64,000 nt of DNA from Paenibacillus anaericanus (GCF_003994475.1 NZ_RZNY01000016.1:62001-126000); one strand, 5' to 3'; counted from the stretch's first letter, positions 47,373 to 57,666 are shown. Numbers and translations: made by a program. Notes: generated by a model not told the origin, from the sequence alone.

Positions 47373-47936
47373 TTAAATTTTACCTACAAGATCTAGGCTT
47401 GGTTTCAGTGTTTCTGCGCCTTCCGACCATTTCGCTGGGCAAACTTCACCTGGATGGTTACGAACATATTGAGCTGCTTTAATTTTGTTTACAAGAGCAC
47501 TTGCATCACGGCCAATGCCACCAGCTGTAATCTCAACAGTTTGGATCACACCGTCTGGGTCAATGATGAATGTACCACGATCAGCTAGACCATCAGCTTC
47601 GATCAGGACATCAAAGTTACGAGAAACCACATGGGAAGGATCACCGATCATAATGTACTTAACCTTACCAATTGCAGCAGAGCTTTCATGCCATGCTTTG
47701 TGTGTAAAGTGAGTATCCGTTGAAACGGAATACACTTCAACTCCAAGGCTCTTTAAAGTTTCGTATTGGTTCTGTAGATCTTCAAGCTCTGTAGGACAAA
47801 CGAATGTAAAGTCCGCTGGATAGAAGCATACTACACTCCATTTACCTTTGAAATTTTCTTCGGAAACCTCGATGAATTTGCCTTCTTGAAATGCGTTTGC
47901 TTTGAATGGTAGAATTTCTGTTCCAATTAGTGACAT
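47373..47936 (-). CDS. ahpC: Alkyl hydroperoxide reductase subunit C (peroxiredoxin)
   Basis: 187 residues. Peroxidatic Cys in [13 protein letters not shown] and resolving Cys in GEVCPAKW identify a typical 2-Cys peroxiredoxin that reduces hydrogen peroxide and organic peroxides. AAAGGAGAT precedes the ATG. A promoter (TTGTTT, 17 bp, TATACT) and a Fur/PerR-like box lie upstream. Confidence 0.97.
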   Translation of the reverse strand: MSLIGTEILPFKANAFQEGKFIEVSEENFKGKWSVVCFYPADFTFVCPTELEDLQNQYETLKSLGVEVYSVSTDTHFTHKAWHESSAAIGKVKYIMIGDPSHVVSRNFDVLIEADGLADRGTFIIDPDGVIQTVEITAGGIGRDASALVNKIKAAQYVRNHPGEVCPAKWSEGAETLKPSLDLVGKI

Positions 47937-48324
47937 GTTTTTTATATCTCCTTTTAGTTTGTTTTATAGTTGATAGTATATTCTTGAGCTGTGAACAAAA
48001 CAATTTGAATACACTTGTTAATAATCATTCTCAACTAAATCACGAAATATGTCAAGCTATTTTATAATAATTCTAATCTAAGAACTGTTACATTTCAGTG
48101 AACTCATTATTTATTCTGCTGCTAATTACATCAGAGTATTCATTTCCTGAGTCATACCGAACAGTTTTAATTAGTATTCTCTACTTTCTGTCTCTTCCCC
48201 TTCTTTCCATTCACTTAAATGATAAGTTTTCAGTTAAATATCGTATATATTGTTACTTCCTTTTTCAAATATAATATAATTGGACTATCTATCTAAACTA
48301 CTATAGAGGAGTAACATTACGATT
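47937..48324. promoter_or_regulatory. ahpCF / MFS divergent intergenic region with Fur/PerR-like box
   Basis: On the minus strand TGAGAATGATTATTA (48033-48019) matches the 7-1-7 Fur box at 13 of 15 positions and the PerR box slightly less well. It lies upstream of the ahpC promoter. PerR control of ahpCF is usual in Bacillales. On the right, TATAAT-like sequences near 48270-48285 may serve the MFS gene. Nothing else was recognised here. Confidence 0.5.
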
Positions 48325-49536
48325 ATGATCAAAAGACTCACTGAACTATTTTCAATCCCCTCTTATGCCTTACTTTTTTTATGTATGTTACTACAGGGAA
48401 TGGGAGTTTCACTCAGCGCACCCTTTTTATCGATTTATTTCACTGAACAACTCGGAGTATCAGTCGGGATATTTGGTATTTTTCTAGCAGTCACGTTAAT
48501 TGTAGGGATATGGATCAGTACGCTAATCGGAAGACGCTCTGACCATGGCTTGAATCGAAAGAACATTTACCTCATCTCCACACTCTGTAATGCTCTTGCT
48601 TATAGCGGATACTTACTTTTCCAGGATTTTACGACCCTGTTTATTTACATGACCGTGTTCACCGCCCTCGGTGCACCAGGGATGCCTCAATTGTTCGCCA
48701 TTGCTAGAGAAGCTGTGAATAAGAGTCATTTAACTGATCATGCGTTTGCTAATTCTACTCTACGTTCTGCTTTCTCTCTCGGCTTTATTACAGGTCCATT
48801 AATCGGTACCCTACTAATTGCTGCTGTTGGATTTAAGGGGATTTTCTCGGGCACGATCGGAGTTTTCATGATTGTTGCCTTACTTATTACCCTATTTCTC
48901 AAATCAAATACAGAACTGAAACCCAGTAATACTAAAGTAAAAGTGACAAGTTTCCGGCTGAGTCAGAACCGTAATATTCTGCTTCCTTTTCTGGTTTTAA
49001 CACTCATGTATATAGCTCACTGGACGAGTAGCATCAATACCGCCCTATTTATTACGCACAATCTCGGTGGAACGACAAGTGATGTCGGTCTAGTCAGCAG
49101 TATTTGCGCTGCACTGGAAATTCCTTTTATGATTACGCTTGGTCTACTCAGTGCAAAGTATAGTAACCGAATCTTGATGATGTGTGGTGCCATTTTAGGA
49201 GGAGCTTATTATATCGTGGTCCTTATCTCAGGTGCTATGTGGCAGATGCTTGCAGCTCAAATTCTACTCGCTGTTTTTGTTGCCGTTATCTCAGCGATTG
49301 GCATTAGCTACATCCAAGATCTGCTTCCAAGCATGCCTGGGTATGCATCCACGCTCTACTCAAATGCATCAACGATCGGAAGATTGATTGGTAGTCTTGT
49401 TGGTGGAGGATTAGCCAGTATTGTAGGTTACCGTTATTCATTTGTATTCTGTTTAATACTCGTCATTATTTCTTTAGTCATGCTCGCGGTTAGCGGCCGT
49501 CACTCTTTAAATGAACCAAAGAGATTAGCGGTTTAA
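48325..49536 (+). CDS. MFS sugar-efflux-type transporter
   Basis: 403 residues, about 12 membrane segments. The arrangement GVSLSAPFLSIYFTEQLGVS and TLIGRRSDHGLNRK is like the SetA/SotB sugar-efflux group. GAGGAG lies about 13 bp before the ATG, a rather long spacing. It is a single-gene unit followed by a terminator. The substrate is unknown. Confidence 0.85.
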   Translation: MIKRLTELFSIPSYALLFLCMLLQGMGVSLSAPFLSIYFTEQLGVSVGIFGIFLAVTLIVGIWISTLIGRRSDHGLNRKNIYLISTLCNALAYSGYLLFQDFTTLFIYMTVFTALGAPGMPQLFAIAREAVNKSHLTDHAFANSTLRSAFSLGFITGPLIGTLLIAAVGFKGIFSGTIGVFMIVALLITLFLKSNTELKPSNTKVKVTSFRLSQNRNILLPFLVLTLMYIAHWTSSINTALFITHNLGGTTSDVGLVSSICAALEIPFMITLGLLSAKYSNRILMMCGAILGGAYYIVVLISGAMWQMLAAQILLAVFVAVISAIGISYIQDLLPSMPGYASTLYSNASTIGRLIGSLVGGGLASIVGYRYSFVFCLILVIISLVMLAVSGRHSLNEPKRLAV

Positions 49537-49618
49537 TCCGCCTTTTAACCCTGTGAATTGATTAAGCCGAAATGAAACGTAAGGAGCTTTCTCTCCTAAA
49601 GAGTTGCCAAAAAAATTT

Positions 49619-49666
49619 AAAAAGGCCACGAAACCTATTCCCAAGGTTCCGTGGTCTTTTAGCATT
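49619..49666 (+). terminator. Intrinsic terminator after the MFS gene
   Basis: AAAGGCCACG...AACCT pairs with AGGTT...CGTGGTCTTTT, ending in a T run. The rest of 49537-49829 shows nothing recognisable. Confidence 0.85.
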
Positions 49667-49829
49667 GTCTACTTATTATTGCGATTAGGCATTTTCAAAT
49701 CATCTCAAGAATAGTGAAGTGCCAAGGATTGCAACGTATATCTCATAAATTCTGCAATGAACAGTATGATTGGTTTATGAAGTGGTATGATGTTTGCGTT
49801 AAACACAGGTAGAAATATGGATATTCACT

Positions 49830-52800
49830 CTACTTCAAGTAGGTTCCTGTCACTCCAATTCCACCGTTACCGTTCAATACATACACTCTCGCATTTCCTT
49901 TGCCGGAGCATATCAGAGTAATCGTGCCGCCCGTAACAGTTTTGGTATCGCCAGTTACCGCATCCACGTAGGTTCCGTTCGGAATTCCGGTAAATGTCGC
50001 ATTTCCCGAGATCGTAACCAGTGCAAAGCTATCAATTCCTTTCGTACTGTCGGTGTATCTTCTTTTAAATGCCAAATCACCCGTTACATTCTCTGTAGAA
50101 TATTGGCCTTTTTGCAAGGCTGGGACAGCTCTTCTGATTAAATTGAGTTGTCTGATATGTTTTGCCAAAGGATAATTCAATGAATCCGCAAGTGTGCCGG
50201 TAGCATTGGTATATTTACCGTAATCTTGAACCGTAACACTACCCTCAATGAGATCTCCAAAGTAAGCACGCCCTGTTGAACTGAGTGGTGCATTTGGACC
50301 TACATCGATGACTGATCCTTTTTTGAATTCAACTTCAGAACCATAGTAGATCGCAGGTATTCCTCGGAAGGTGAACATCAAAGCGAGATTCTCAGCCCAA
50401 GTGTCTTGTGTCCCCGCAAATCTTTGATTTTCTGGTGCTTGGTCAGGCGCATAGTCATGGGAGTCAATATAAGTAACATTCCAGGTAGCATCGTTATAAA
50501 ATTGATCCCCGCTCTTCATACTGAATGCTTCCTGTGCAGTTTTGAACGCCCAATGCATAGGAAAGTCAATGACATCCATACCTGATTTCATCGAATAGTC
50601 AGGAGCATGATAATTATTACCTATTAAAAAAGCATTGTTCGAGGTTGGCTGTCCTACTGTAGTAGAGTTATCCGCCCACTCTTGTTCAACTGACAACTTG
50701 TTGGAAGCGTAATCATTTGTGCCGTCGCCCGGATAGGATTTCGAACTTTTCCAAGTATAAAATGGTGTCGATATTGCTGGAATCCCACTGTTCCACACAT
50801 CTCTGTACCGAGTAGCCACTTCACCAAATACAAAGAAGTTTGAGCCCCCTCTTGTTTTCCAAGCAGGAACATAGTACTTGTTAAAAATATACCGGCTCAC
50901 ATGCTTCACAGTATCGACCCGGAAAGCATCAACACCCATGTCTATATATTGATTATAGCTGTCAATTAGATACTCATTAACTACAGGATTCTCCGTGTTC
51001 AAGTCCACCGCGTCTCCTGCAATCTGTCCTGTCTGTACGGTGTAAGATTCCCAGGAAAGACTTTTCTCGGTATGGTACATGTTATTGTTGGTCTCCGCAT
51101 TTTTCATTATTGCGAGTCTTGCCTGATATTGCTGATCAGGGGTCATGGTATCATAGTTAGCTGGCAGCTTATCCGTAATTTTGATCATGTTATTCACAGT
51201 GTCCGCTGCAGTTGGATCTTTCTTGAACATAGGTAACAAATTCTCTTCACCAAAATTACCAGAATGATTAACGACGACATCCTGAATAACCTTTATCCCC
51301 TTGGCGTGAGCCTCATTGATCAATTCCTGATAAGAAGCTCCCGCTGATTCATACCTTGGATCTACTTTGGAAAAATTTATTGCATGGTATCCGTGATAAT
51401 CATAACCGCTGGCATTCTGCACAACAGGCGTAATCCAAATAGCACTGAATCCGAGGGCTTTAATGTAATCGAGCTTCTGGATCAGTCCCTTAAAGTCACC
51501 TCTCCAAGCTGGGTCTGAATCCGAATTTCCTGCCTTGGTATCATCCCATGCATGCACGTTGTTACTCGGATCGCCATCATAGAATCGGGAAGTAATCACG
51601 AAGTAAATGGTGTCTTCACGGAAATCGCCCTTATTTCCAATAGAATAGACAAAGCTCTGTTTAGTTTCATTTCCGGCACCGTCTATCACAAGAAACTTCA
51701 GTGTCGTGGTCTTGTTGATAAGGATGGACGGTCCTGTCAAAGCAGTTAAAACATTTCCTGAGACATAGACATTTGAGCTAGTGGTTGGTTCCGTACCATT
51801 ATCCGTGTAATAAGCTGTTGTCGTTGCGGTCTTGTTGTCTTTTATATTAAAAGATACGGTAACCGCTGAACTTGAATTCCCAACAGGCAAATTCGCTGTT
51901 ATGGTTGGGGCTTGCAGATCGATATTCAGGTCAATGACATAAGCAAAAGAGCCTACACTGCCTGCTTGACCGATGGAGTTAACCCCGTATGCCTTAATAG
52001 TCATAGTAGATGATACTTGGATTGGAGTGGTGTACAAGGTAGAGGATGTCGTAGGTGTCGACCCGTCTGTCGTATAGTAAATTTTATCGTCACTGTTGAC
52101 ACTTGAAAGCTTCACGGTTTGTGCAGAATCATATGTTTTCGGCGCTAACGAGACTGAAATCACGGGAATCTTGGGAATCTCCGGATTAGCGTCATACCAC
52201 ACATTATCAGCGTTATACCATCCCTCTTTCACACTGCGGGACAAGTCGGCAGTCTGTTTGCCGTTACCATCATTAAAGATAAGGCTTGTGCCGGTGGCGT
52301 TGGCAATACTATAGCTGTACCAGTCATTTCCGTCCGAATTCATTAGAACTCCCGGCCACGCTCCGCTTATTGGAACAGTTGTCGGATTTAGATTCCAGTA
52401 ATGGATTCGGATCGATGAATTCCAGCTTGATGGTTTCTTAAAATGAACCGTTAAACCCGCCGGAGTTGGCGTAGGAGTAGGCGTTACTGTTGGTGTCGGC
52501 GTAGGTGTTGGTGTTGGTGTTGGTGTTGGTGTTGGTGTTGGTGTTGGTGTTGGTGTTGGTGTTGGTGTTGGTGTTGGTGTTGGTGTTGGTGTTGGTGTTG
52601 GTGTTGGTGTTGGTGTTGGTGTTGGTGTTGGTGTTGGTGTTGGTGTTGGTGTTGGTGTTGGTGTTGGTGTTGGTGTTGGTGTTGGTGTTGGTGTTGGTGT
52701 TGGTGTTGGTGTTGGTGTTGGTGTTGGTGTTGGTGTTGGTGTTGGTGTTGGTGTTGGTGTTGGTGTTGGTGTTGGTGTTGGTGTTGGTGTTGGTGTTGGT

Positions 52801-53963
52801 GTTGGTGTTGGTGTTGGTGTTGGTGTTGGTGTTGGTGTTGGTGTTGGTGTTGGTGTTGGTGTTGGTGTTGGTGTTGGTGTTGGTGTTGGTGTTGGTGTTG
52901 GTGTTGGTGTTGGTGTTGGTGTTGGTGTTGGTGTTGGTGTTGGTGTTGGTGTTGGTGTTGGTGTTGGTGTTGGTGTTGGTGTTGGTGTTGGTGTTGGTGT
53001 TGGTGTTGGTGTTGGTGTTGGTGTTGGTGTTGGTGTTGGTGTTGGTGTTGGTGTTGGTGTTGGTGTTGGTGTTGGTGTTGGTGTTGGTGTTGGTGTTGGT
53101 GTTGGTGTTGGTGTTGGTGTTGGTGTTGGTGTTGGTGTTGGTGTTGGTGTTGGTGTTGGTGTTGGTGTTGGTGTTGGTGTTGGTGTTGGTGTTGGTGTTG
53201 GTGTTGGTGTTGGTGTTGGTGTTGGTGTTGGTGTTGGTGTTGGTCCGGCCGCAAGGGTCACATAGTCGATATTGATATTTCCAGTATCATCGGTGTCATA
53301 TTTGTAAGCGATCGTATTATTCCCTGCCTGTAAGGAGAGCGTTTCTGTTTGGTCACCCCATGCATCCCAGTTTGCCAAGTTCGCCAAAGTGGTCTGCTTT
53401 ACCTTTGCTCCATTTACATAAATGGTAACTTTTTTGGCACTGCCGGTCGCATTGGCGTAGTGGAGCGTGGCATTATATTCCGCCGAAGCGGAAGACTGAA
53501 CGTTGAAAGTAGTCGTCGCTCCTGTAATTGTGTAACCATCAACAAAACCAGTTCCCGAATATCCGGTGTGATTCGTATTTATTGTTGCGCCACCTGATAA
53601 GCTAGCACTCTCAGCTTCGTATTTTCCAGCAACCGGAATAACAACCGTCCAATTCTTGCCTCCGTTGCTATCCCAACTATCCGTTGGGGCCGTGATGTGA
53701 TAACAATAAATAAGTGTGGCGCCCTCCTGGACATTGATATTCGCCGTAAACGTGGTTCCATTCTTGGACATGGCTGTGTCCATAATATCCGTCCAGTTAT
53801 TCGAGGTCCAATGCAGTGTTACAGCAGTCGCTGTAGAGTTTGTATAGGTGACTGTATAATCATTGTTGCTAGCCGAAGCCCCACCGGATAATCCGAATAA
53901 GCTACAGCAAAGCGAAAAAATGACTAACCAAGAAACAAAACGCCTTGATTGTTTTCGTAGCAA
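49830..53963 (-). CDS. Secreted multidomain alpha-amylase (GH13) with long Thr-Pro linker
   Basis: 1377 residues from a TTG at 53963 (AAGGAGG 8 bp upstream). Signal peptide 1-32 (ends GGASASN). A CBM25/26-like domain (about 35-110) and a CBM6/35-like domain (about 112-238) precede a Thr-Pro linker of about 250 residues. A CBM26-like starch-binding domain (about 500-600) and two chitobiase-C-type beta domains (about 605-785) follow. The catalytic barrel has D1017 ([10 protein letters not shown]), E1048 ([10 protein letters not shown]) and D1170 ([10 protein letters not shown]). It degrades starch outside the cell. A cre site overlaps its promoter. Confidence 0.93.
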   Translation of the reverse strand: MLRKQSRRFVSWLVIFSLCCSLFGLSGGASASNNDYTVTYTNSTATAVTLHWTSNNWTDIMDTAMSKNGTTFTANINVQEGATLIYCYHITAPTDSWDSNGGKNWTVVIPVAGKYEAESASLSGGATINTNHTGYSGTGFVDGYTITGATTTFNVQSSASAEYNATLHYANATGSAKKVTIYVNGAKVKQTTLANLANWDAWGDQTETLSLQAGNNTIAYKYDTDDTGNINIDYVTLAAGPTPTPTPTPTPTPTPTPTPTPTPTPTPTPTPTPTPTPTPTPTPTPTPTPTPTPTPTPTPTPTPTPTPTPTPTPTPTPTPTPTPTPTPTPTPTPTPTPTPTPTPTPTPTPTPTPTPTPTPTPTPTPTPTPTPTPTPTPTPTPTPTPTPTPTPTPTPTPTPTPTPTPTPTPTPTPTPTPTPTPTPTPTPTPTPTPTPTPTPTPTPTPTPTPTPTPTPTPTPTPTPTPTPTPTPTPTPTPTPTPTPTPTPTPTPTVTPTPTPTPAGLTVHFKKPSSWNSSIRIHYWNLNPTTVPISGAWPGVLMNSDGNDWYSYSIANATGTSLIFNDGNGKQTADLSRSVKEGWYNADNVWYDANPEIPKIPVISVSLAPKTYDSAQTVKLSSVNSDDKIYYTTDGSTPTTSSTLYTTPIQVSSTMTIKAYGVNSIGQAGSVGSFAYVIDLNIDLQAPTITANLPVGNSSSAVTVSFNIKDNKTATTTAYYTDNGTEPTTSSNVYVSGNVLTALTGPSILINKTTTLKFLVIDGAGNETKQSFVYSIGNKGDFREDTIYFVITSRFYDGDPSNNVHAWDDTKAGNSDSDPAWRGDFKGLIQKLDYIKALGFSAIWITPVVQNASGYDYHGYHAINFSKVDPRYESAGASYQELINEAHAKGIKVIQDVVVNHSGNFGEENLLPMFKKDPTAADTVNNMIKITDKLPANYDTMTPDQQYQARLAIMKNAETNNNMYHTEKSLSWESYTVQTGQIAGDAVDLNTENPVVNEYLIDSYNQYIDMGVDAFRVDTVKHVSRYIFNKYYVPAWKTRGGSNFFVFGEVATRYRDVWNSGIPAISTPFYTWKSSKSYPGDGTNDYASNKLSVEQEWADNSTTVGQPTSNNAFLIGNNYHAPDYSMKSGMDVIDFPMHWAFKTAQEAFSMKSGDQFYNDATWNVTYIDSHDYAPDQAPENQRFAGTQDTWAENLALMFTFRGIPAIYYGSEVEFKKGSVIDVGPNAPLSSTGRAYFGDLIEGSVTVQDYGKYTNATGTLADSLNYPLAKHIRQLNLIRRAVPALQKGQYSTENVTGDLAFKRRYTDSTKGIDSFALVTISGNATFTGIPNGTYVDAVTGDTKTVTGGTITLICSGKGNARVYVLNGNGGIGVTGTYLK
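52504..53244 (-). repeat. Perfect hexanucleotide tandem repeat (ACACCA)n in the amylase gene
   Basis: 741 bp, about 123.5 copies of ACACCA read on the coding strand, with no base change visible. It encodes alternating Thr-Pro, residues about 241-487. The unit is two codons, so gain or loss of copies never shifts the frame. All six frames are open across it, which produces spurious ORFs. The true copy number may be mis-assembled. Confidence 0.95.
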
Positions 53964-54004
53964 ATAAAAAACCTCCTTATTAATTTTAAATACAAATCAC
54001 TCCG

Positions 54005-54026
54005 TGCAAACGTTTGCAATTATAAG
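54005..54026 (-). promoter_or_regulatory. cre site overlapping the amylase promoter
   Basis: TGCAAACGTTTGCA (54005-54018) is a perfect palindrome matching the CcpA cre consensus. On the minus strand it directly follows TATAAT (54024-54019), so a bound CcpA or LacI-type repressor would block initiation. Confidence 0.7.
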
Positions 54027-54085
54027 AAAAAAAATTACTCGATATTATCAATCTCCTCCTTCGTAGAAGCATGGAAAAATATCAT

Positions 54086-54099
54086 TGTATGCGTTTACA
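54086..54099 (-). promoter_or_regulatory. Second cre-like site upstream of the amylase gene
   Basis: On the minus strand TGTAAACGCATACA fits TGNAANCGNNNNCA. It lies 81 bp from the first site, about eight helical turns, which would allow looping. Confidence 0.5.
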
Positions 54100-54431
54100 A
54101 ATAGAGCTGTAAAGAAGTCGTAAAATTACAATTAGATCCATATATAATGATTTTTCCCTGTTTTCGATTATAGGCTTCAAACTTTTCCTGGTCAATACAA
54201 CTTTTAGACTATAAATCCAAATCTTTAGAGGTCTAATTACGTAGTTCAATCGTTTTCATTCACCAGAAGCTTTTAGGTAAACATATTAAATGCTAGCTTT
54301 GTAACAGTTTATGACTCACTACCGTATCAATCAAAGTTTATAACAAAAGGGAGAACATATTAGTTAATATGTACCAAGGCTGTCGAGAAAGTCTCGACAG
54401 CTATTTTTACGACTTAACAACTACTCATTCT
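54100..54431. other. Intergenic region with palindrome and orphan hairpin
   Basis: No gene was found. An 18-bp palindrome (ACATATTA, GT, TAATATGT at 54355-54372) is followed by a hairpin (GCTGTCGAGA at 54379-54388 with its complement at 54392-54401) and ATTTTTA on the plus strand. It looks like a plus-strand terminator, but no plus-strand gene precedes it. It might belong to an unrecognised small RNA. Confidence 0.45.
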
Positions 54432-55019
54432 TTACTTCTTTAACTCTAAATAATTCATGCTATATTCTTCTCCCAAGAAATTCATCACCCCAGAAAATCC
54501 ATGAACTTCCCATTCCCCATCCTCATTTGGAGTGAAAATATATTCTCGTTTCCAATCCTTTAACTTCTCGTCATCACCAACATATTCTTCCATAATCCTT
54601 AAACTAGTTACATTGAAAAATTCATTCTCGTAGTAACTCTTATCAATGACCGCATTTGTTACAGTTATTCCTTCATGGAAGACAGTTGGGTAAAATGTAT
54701 CCTGTATTACATACATACCAGACTCCGACTCGGGCACGGATTCCATTGTATTTAGAAAAAAGATAGATAAAATATCTTTAGAATACTTTCCAAACTCTTC
54801 GTCAAAAGATTTCTCTAATTCCTCATACTCCGTTATTGAGACTTTTTCTCTCAACGCTAAATCAATAATGATTTTTTCCTTCTTCTCAACCATTTGAATG
54901 GCAGTTTTTATATCGAAATCAATACTTTCTTCTTTGATCGGCTTTAACTGTTCTGATGAATTACACGCAGATAAAATAAAAAAGGCCATAACGAGTAATA
55001 ATTTATAATAAGATCTCAT
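54432..55019 (-). CDS. Putative lipoprotein of unknown function
   Basis: 195 residues from the ATG at 55019, 1-2 bp after AGGTGATC; an ATG at 55025 overlaps the ribosome site. A signal peptide with lipobox LSAC (VMAFFILSACNSSE) indicates a lipid anchor. The mature part is acidic, rich in Glu, Lys and Tyr, with no recognised domain. It is a single gene, AT-rich like the IclR operon next to it. Confidence 0.75.
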   Translation of the reverse strand: MRSYYKLLLVMAFFILSACNSSEQLKPIKEESIDFDIKTAIQMVEKKEKIIIDLALREKVSITEYEELEKSFDEEFGKYSKDILSIFFLNTMESVPESESGMYVIQDTFYPTVFHEGITVTNAVIDKSYYENEFFNVTSLRIMEEYVGDDEKLKDWKREYIFTPNEDGEWEVHGFSGVMNFLGEEYSMNYLELKK

Positions 55020-55181
55020 GATCACCTATCCCCCTATATTTTCAAATATAAGATGCCCCCCATTACTTAATACTATCGTTATTCAAAGGTTTTGTTTCAA
55101 ATATAGAAACTTTTTCTCTTTTTTTGAATCTTATTTCTCAATATTTTATTATGAACAACATACGAAAGAGAGGTGAATCCA

Positions 55182-55913
55182 TTGAAGCAATACGAAGTAG
55201 CTACACTGAAAAAAGGACTTCTAATTTTAGATGCTTTACAAGAAAAGGATATGACTCTTCGTGAAGTTATACAAACATTCTCATTTAATAAATCAACAGC
55301 CTTTCGTTTGTTATATACCCTTGAAATAATGGGCTATGTTAAAAAGATTGATAATTCCTATAGTCTTACTAAAAAGATGGGGTTTTTATCTACTTCCTTT
55401 AACTCAAAAGCAAATTGGTTATCGGTTCCACCTTTATATGAGCTGAGTAGAGAAGTTGGAGAAACAACCTATGTTGGAATCCTTTATGGTACGGAAGTAG
55501 TCACCTCACAAGTTGTTGATGGCACTCATTCAATGAGGGCACACTCCGAGGTTGGTGACAGGGCTCCTGTACATTTAAGTGCTCTAGGAAAAGTCATATT
55601 AGCTTTTTTAGATAAAACCAAGCTCGATGAAATCCTTAAAGAATTGACATTAGTTCAAAATACAAAAAATACATTTGTAGACTTGCACTTATTAAAAGAA
55701 CATCTAAAGGTCATTCGTAAGCAAGGATACGCAGTAGATGACGAAGAGACAGAAATAGGTTTACGCTGTATTGCTGCTCCTGTCATCTTTGAGGGAAATA
55801 TGATTTCAGCAGTTGCGATATCTGGTCCAGCCCTTCGGTTGAATAAAAAATTAGATAGAACTTTAAGCAAAAAACTTATTCAATGTAGTTCACGTATTTC
55901 GAAAATGCTTTGA
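55182..55913 (+). CDS. IclR-family transcriptional regulator
   Basis: 243 residues from a TTG at 55182 (GAGAGGTG 6 bp upstream). An N-terminal winged helix (KKGLLILDALQEKDMTLREV, FNKSTAFRLLYTLEIMGYVK) is followed by the IclR effector domain (HLSALGKVILAFL, GIRCIAAPVIFEG-like segment GLRCIAAPVIFEGN). It lies 33 bp before an MFS gene and a UPF0303 gene on the same strand and probably regulates them. Confidence 0.92.
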   Translation: MKQYEVATLKKGLLILDALQEKDMTLREVIQTFSFNKSTAFRLLYTLEIMGYVKKIDNSYSLTKKMGFLSTSFNSKANWLSVPPLYELSREVGETTYVGILYGTEVVTSQVVDGTHSMRAHSEVGDRAPVHLSALGKVILAFLDKTKLDEILKELTLVQNTKNTFVDLHLLKEHLKVIRKQGYAVDDEETEIGLRCIAAPVIFEGNMISAVAISGPALRLNKKLDRTLSKKLIQCSSRISKML

Positions 55914-55946
55914 TGGAAAACACCCTAAAATATGAGGAAGGGGATT

Positions 55947-57137
55947 ATGATGAAAGAGATGTCAACAAAAGTATACATTGCATTATTTTCTTTGGCCATT
56001 AGTGCTTTTGCCATTGGAACAACCGAGTTCGTCATTGTCGGTTTACTTCAAACAGTTGCTGATGATTTATCTATTTCGGTGACAAAAGCTGGCGCTTTAA
56101 TTTCTGGTTATGCAGTAGCAATAGCTGTTGGAACTCCAATTGTTACAGCTATTACAGGGCGTATTCCGAAAAAAGGATTTTTACTAATCTTAATGATGGT
56201 TTTCATTCTAGGTAATGCATTTTCGACCATTGCAGGAACCTATGAGCTATTAATGATCTCACGAGTTATTACTGCTATCGCACATGGGGTATTTTTTGCA
56301 ATTGCAGCTACAGTTGCTGCCGATATCGTACCAGAAAACAAAAGAGGAACAGCTATTTCAATTATGTTTACCGGATTAACAGTAGCAACCATAGCTGGTG
56401 TTCCAATGGGGACTTATATTGGACAAGAGTTTGGTTGGCGCGCTACATTCGGTGCGGTAGCTATACTCGGCATTATTGGACTAATCGTAAATGTATTTGC
56501 TGTTGATAAAGTGAGCAGACCAACAAATCCTCCAACTCTTAAAGATGTAGGACAACTTGTGAAAAATAAACGAATTCTACTGGCACTATTAATGACCGCA
56601 TTAGGTTTTGGTGGAACTTTTGCGTTATTTACCTACCTCGCTCCTATACTGGAAACAATCAGTGGCTACTCAGCTGGATCTATTTCATTGCTGCTTTTAG
56701 TTTATGGAGTTGCCGTTGCCATTGGAAATATAGTAGGTGGGAAAATGGCCAATCAGCATCCCGTTAAATCATTACGCTTCGTCTTTTTACTCCAAGGTAT
56801 CGTACTTTTATTACAAATAATACTACTACCTAGTAAAGGATTAAGTATTTTATCTATTATTTTGTTAGGTTTGTTTGCATTTATGATGTCTCCAGGAGTT
56901 CAAGCGTACATTGTAATGCTTGCTGAAAAATTGGTTCCTTCTGCAAAAGATATTGCATCTGCACTTAATATATCAGCTTTTAATGTAGGGATCGCTGCAG
57001 GATCTACCTTAGGTGGATTAGCAGTAAACTATTTAACGTATTTAGATACGGCATGGATTGGTGCGATTATGGTGGCATTCGCCTTTCTTCTATCCGTACT
57101 GAATTATAAATTAGATAAAAAACAAAAATTATTTTAA
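55947..57137 (+). CDS. MFS transporter, DHA1 family
   Basis: 396 residues, 12 membrane segments. The N-terminus AISAFAIGTTEFVIVGLLQT and the region ARVITAIAHGVFFAIAATVA (here SRVITAIAHG) are typical of the AraJ/YdhP-like DHA1 group. The ATG at 55947 follows GAGGAAGGGG. It is the middle gene of an AT-rich operon. The substrate is unknown. Confidence 0.9.
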   Translation: MMKEMSTKVYIALFSLAISAFAIGTTEFVIVGLLQTVADDLSISVTKAGALISGYAVAIAVGTPIVTAITGRIPKKGFLLILMMVFILGNAFSTIAGTYELLMISRVITAIAHGVFFAIAATVAADIVPENKRGTAISIMFTGLTVATIAGVPMGTYIGQEFGWRATFGAVAILGIIGLIVNVFAVDKVSRPTNPPTLKDVGQLVKNKRILLALLMTALGFGGTFALFTYLAPILETISGYSAGSISLLLLVYGVAVAIGNIVGGKMANQHPVKSLRFVFLLQGIVLLLQIILLPSKGLSILSIILLGLFAFMMSPGVQAYIVMLAEKLVPSAKDIASALNISAFNVGIAAGSTLGGLAVNYLTYLDTAWIGAIMVAFAFLLSVLNYKLDKKQKLF

Positions 57138-57150
57138 GGGAGAGTTATTT

Positions 57151-57606
57151 ATGAACTTACAACAACTAGAAAACGTAGAAAAGGATTTACAATTTGAATC
57201 ATTTACAAATGAAGATGCTCTAAACCTTGGTATGACATTAATTAATTATGCAAAGGAAAATAACAAAGCAGTAGCTATTCATATTGAGCGTAATCGAGTA
57301 CCTTTATTCACCCATCTAATGGATGGTACATCTGAAGAAAATGTATTTTGGTTATATCGAAAAAAACGCGTAGTAGATCATTACAATAGAAGTTCTCATT
57401 ATATTGCAGCAAGATTTGAAAAACAGGGAACGACCCATGATGAAAGCTCTCTTCTTCAATCATCAGATTATCAAGCTGTAGGCGGCTCATTCCCTATTCG
57501 CATTAAAGACGTAGGCGTAATTGGCACTGTAACCGTAGCAGGACTTACGGCTCAACTCGATCATGATTATGCTGTCGAGGGAGTAAAACGTTTTTTAAGT
57601 AAATAA
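57151..57606 (+). CDS. UPF0303 (HbpS/GlcG-like) protein
   Basis: 151 residues. The pattern (AVAIHIERNRVPLFTHLMDG, NVFWLYRKKRVVDHYNRSSH, GGSFPIRIKDVGVIGTVTVA, HDYAVEGVKRFL) is that of the UPF0303 family, related to the HbpS/GlcG fold. The biochemical role is unclear. AAGGGAGAG precedes the ATG, 13 bp after the MFS stop. Confidence 0.9.
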   Translation: MNLQQLENVEKDLQFESFTNEDALNLGMTLINYAKENNKAVAIHIERNRVPLFTHLMDGTSEENVFWLYRKKRVVDHYNRSSHYIAARFEKQGTTHDESSLLQSSDYQAVGGSFPIRIKDVGVIGTVTVAGLTAQLDHDYAVEGVKRFLSK

Positions 57607-57621
57607 GGAGTTGATGAACGA

Positions 57622-57666
57622 ATGGTTATCGAACATGCCATGTTAATTATCAAAGCCTGTCTATGA
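57622..57666 (+). pseudogene. Truncated antibiotic-biosynthesis-monooxygenase-like gene start
   Basis: AAGGAG and an ATG 11 bp later open a frame reading MVIEHAMLIIKACL and then TGA. The first eleven residues match the opening of small antibiotic biosynthesis monooxygenase (ABM) proteins, which would continue for about 90 residues. The end seems to have been lost with the rest of the operon tail. Confidence 0.4.

Noticed and set aside
52504..53244. Tandem repeat considered as a CRISPR-like array
   Set aside because: Units are 6 bp without spacers and encode a Thr-Pro linker.
52484..53275. Long ORFs of alternating His-Gln or Leu-Val on both strands across the tandem repeat
   Set aside because: They are other reading frames of the (ACACCA)n repeat, have no ribosome sites and lie within the amylase gene.
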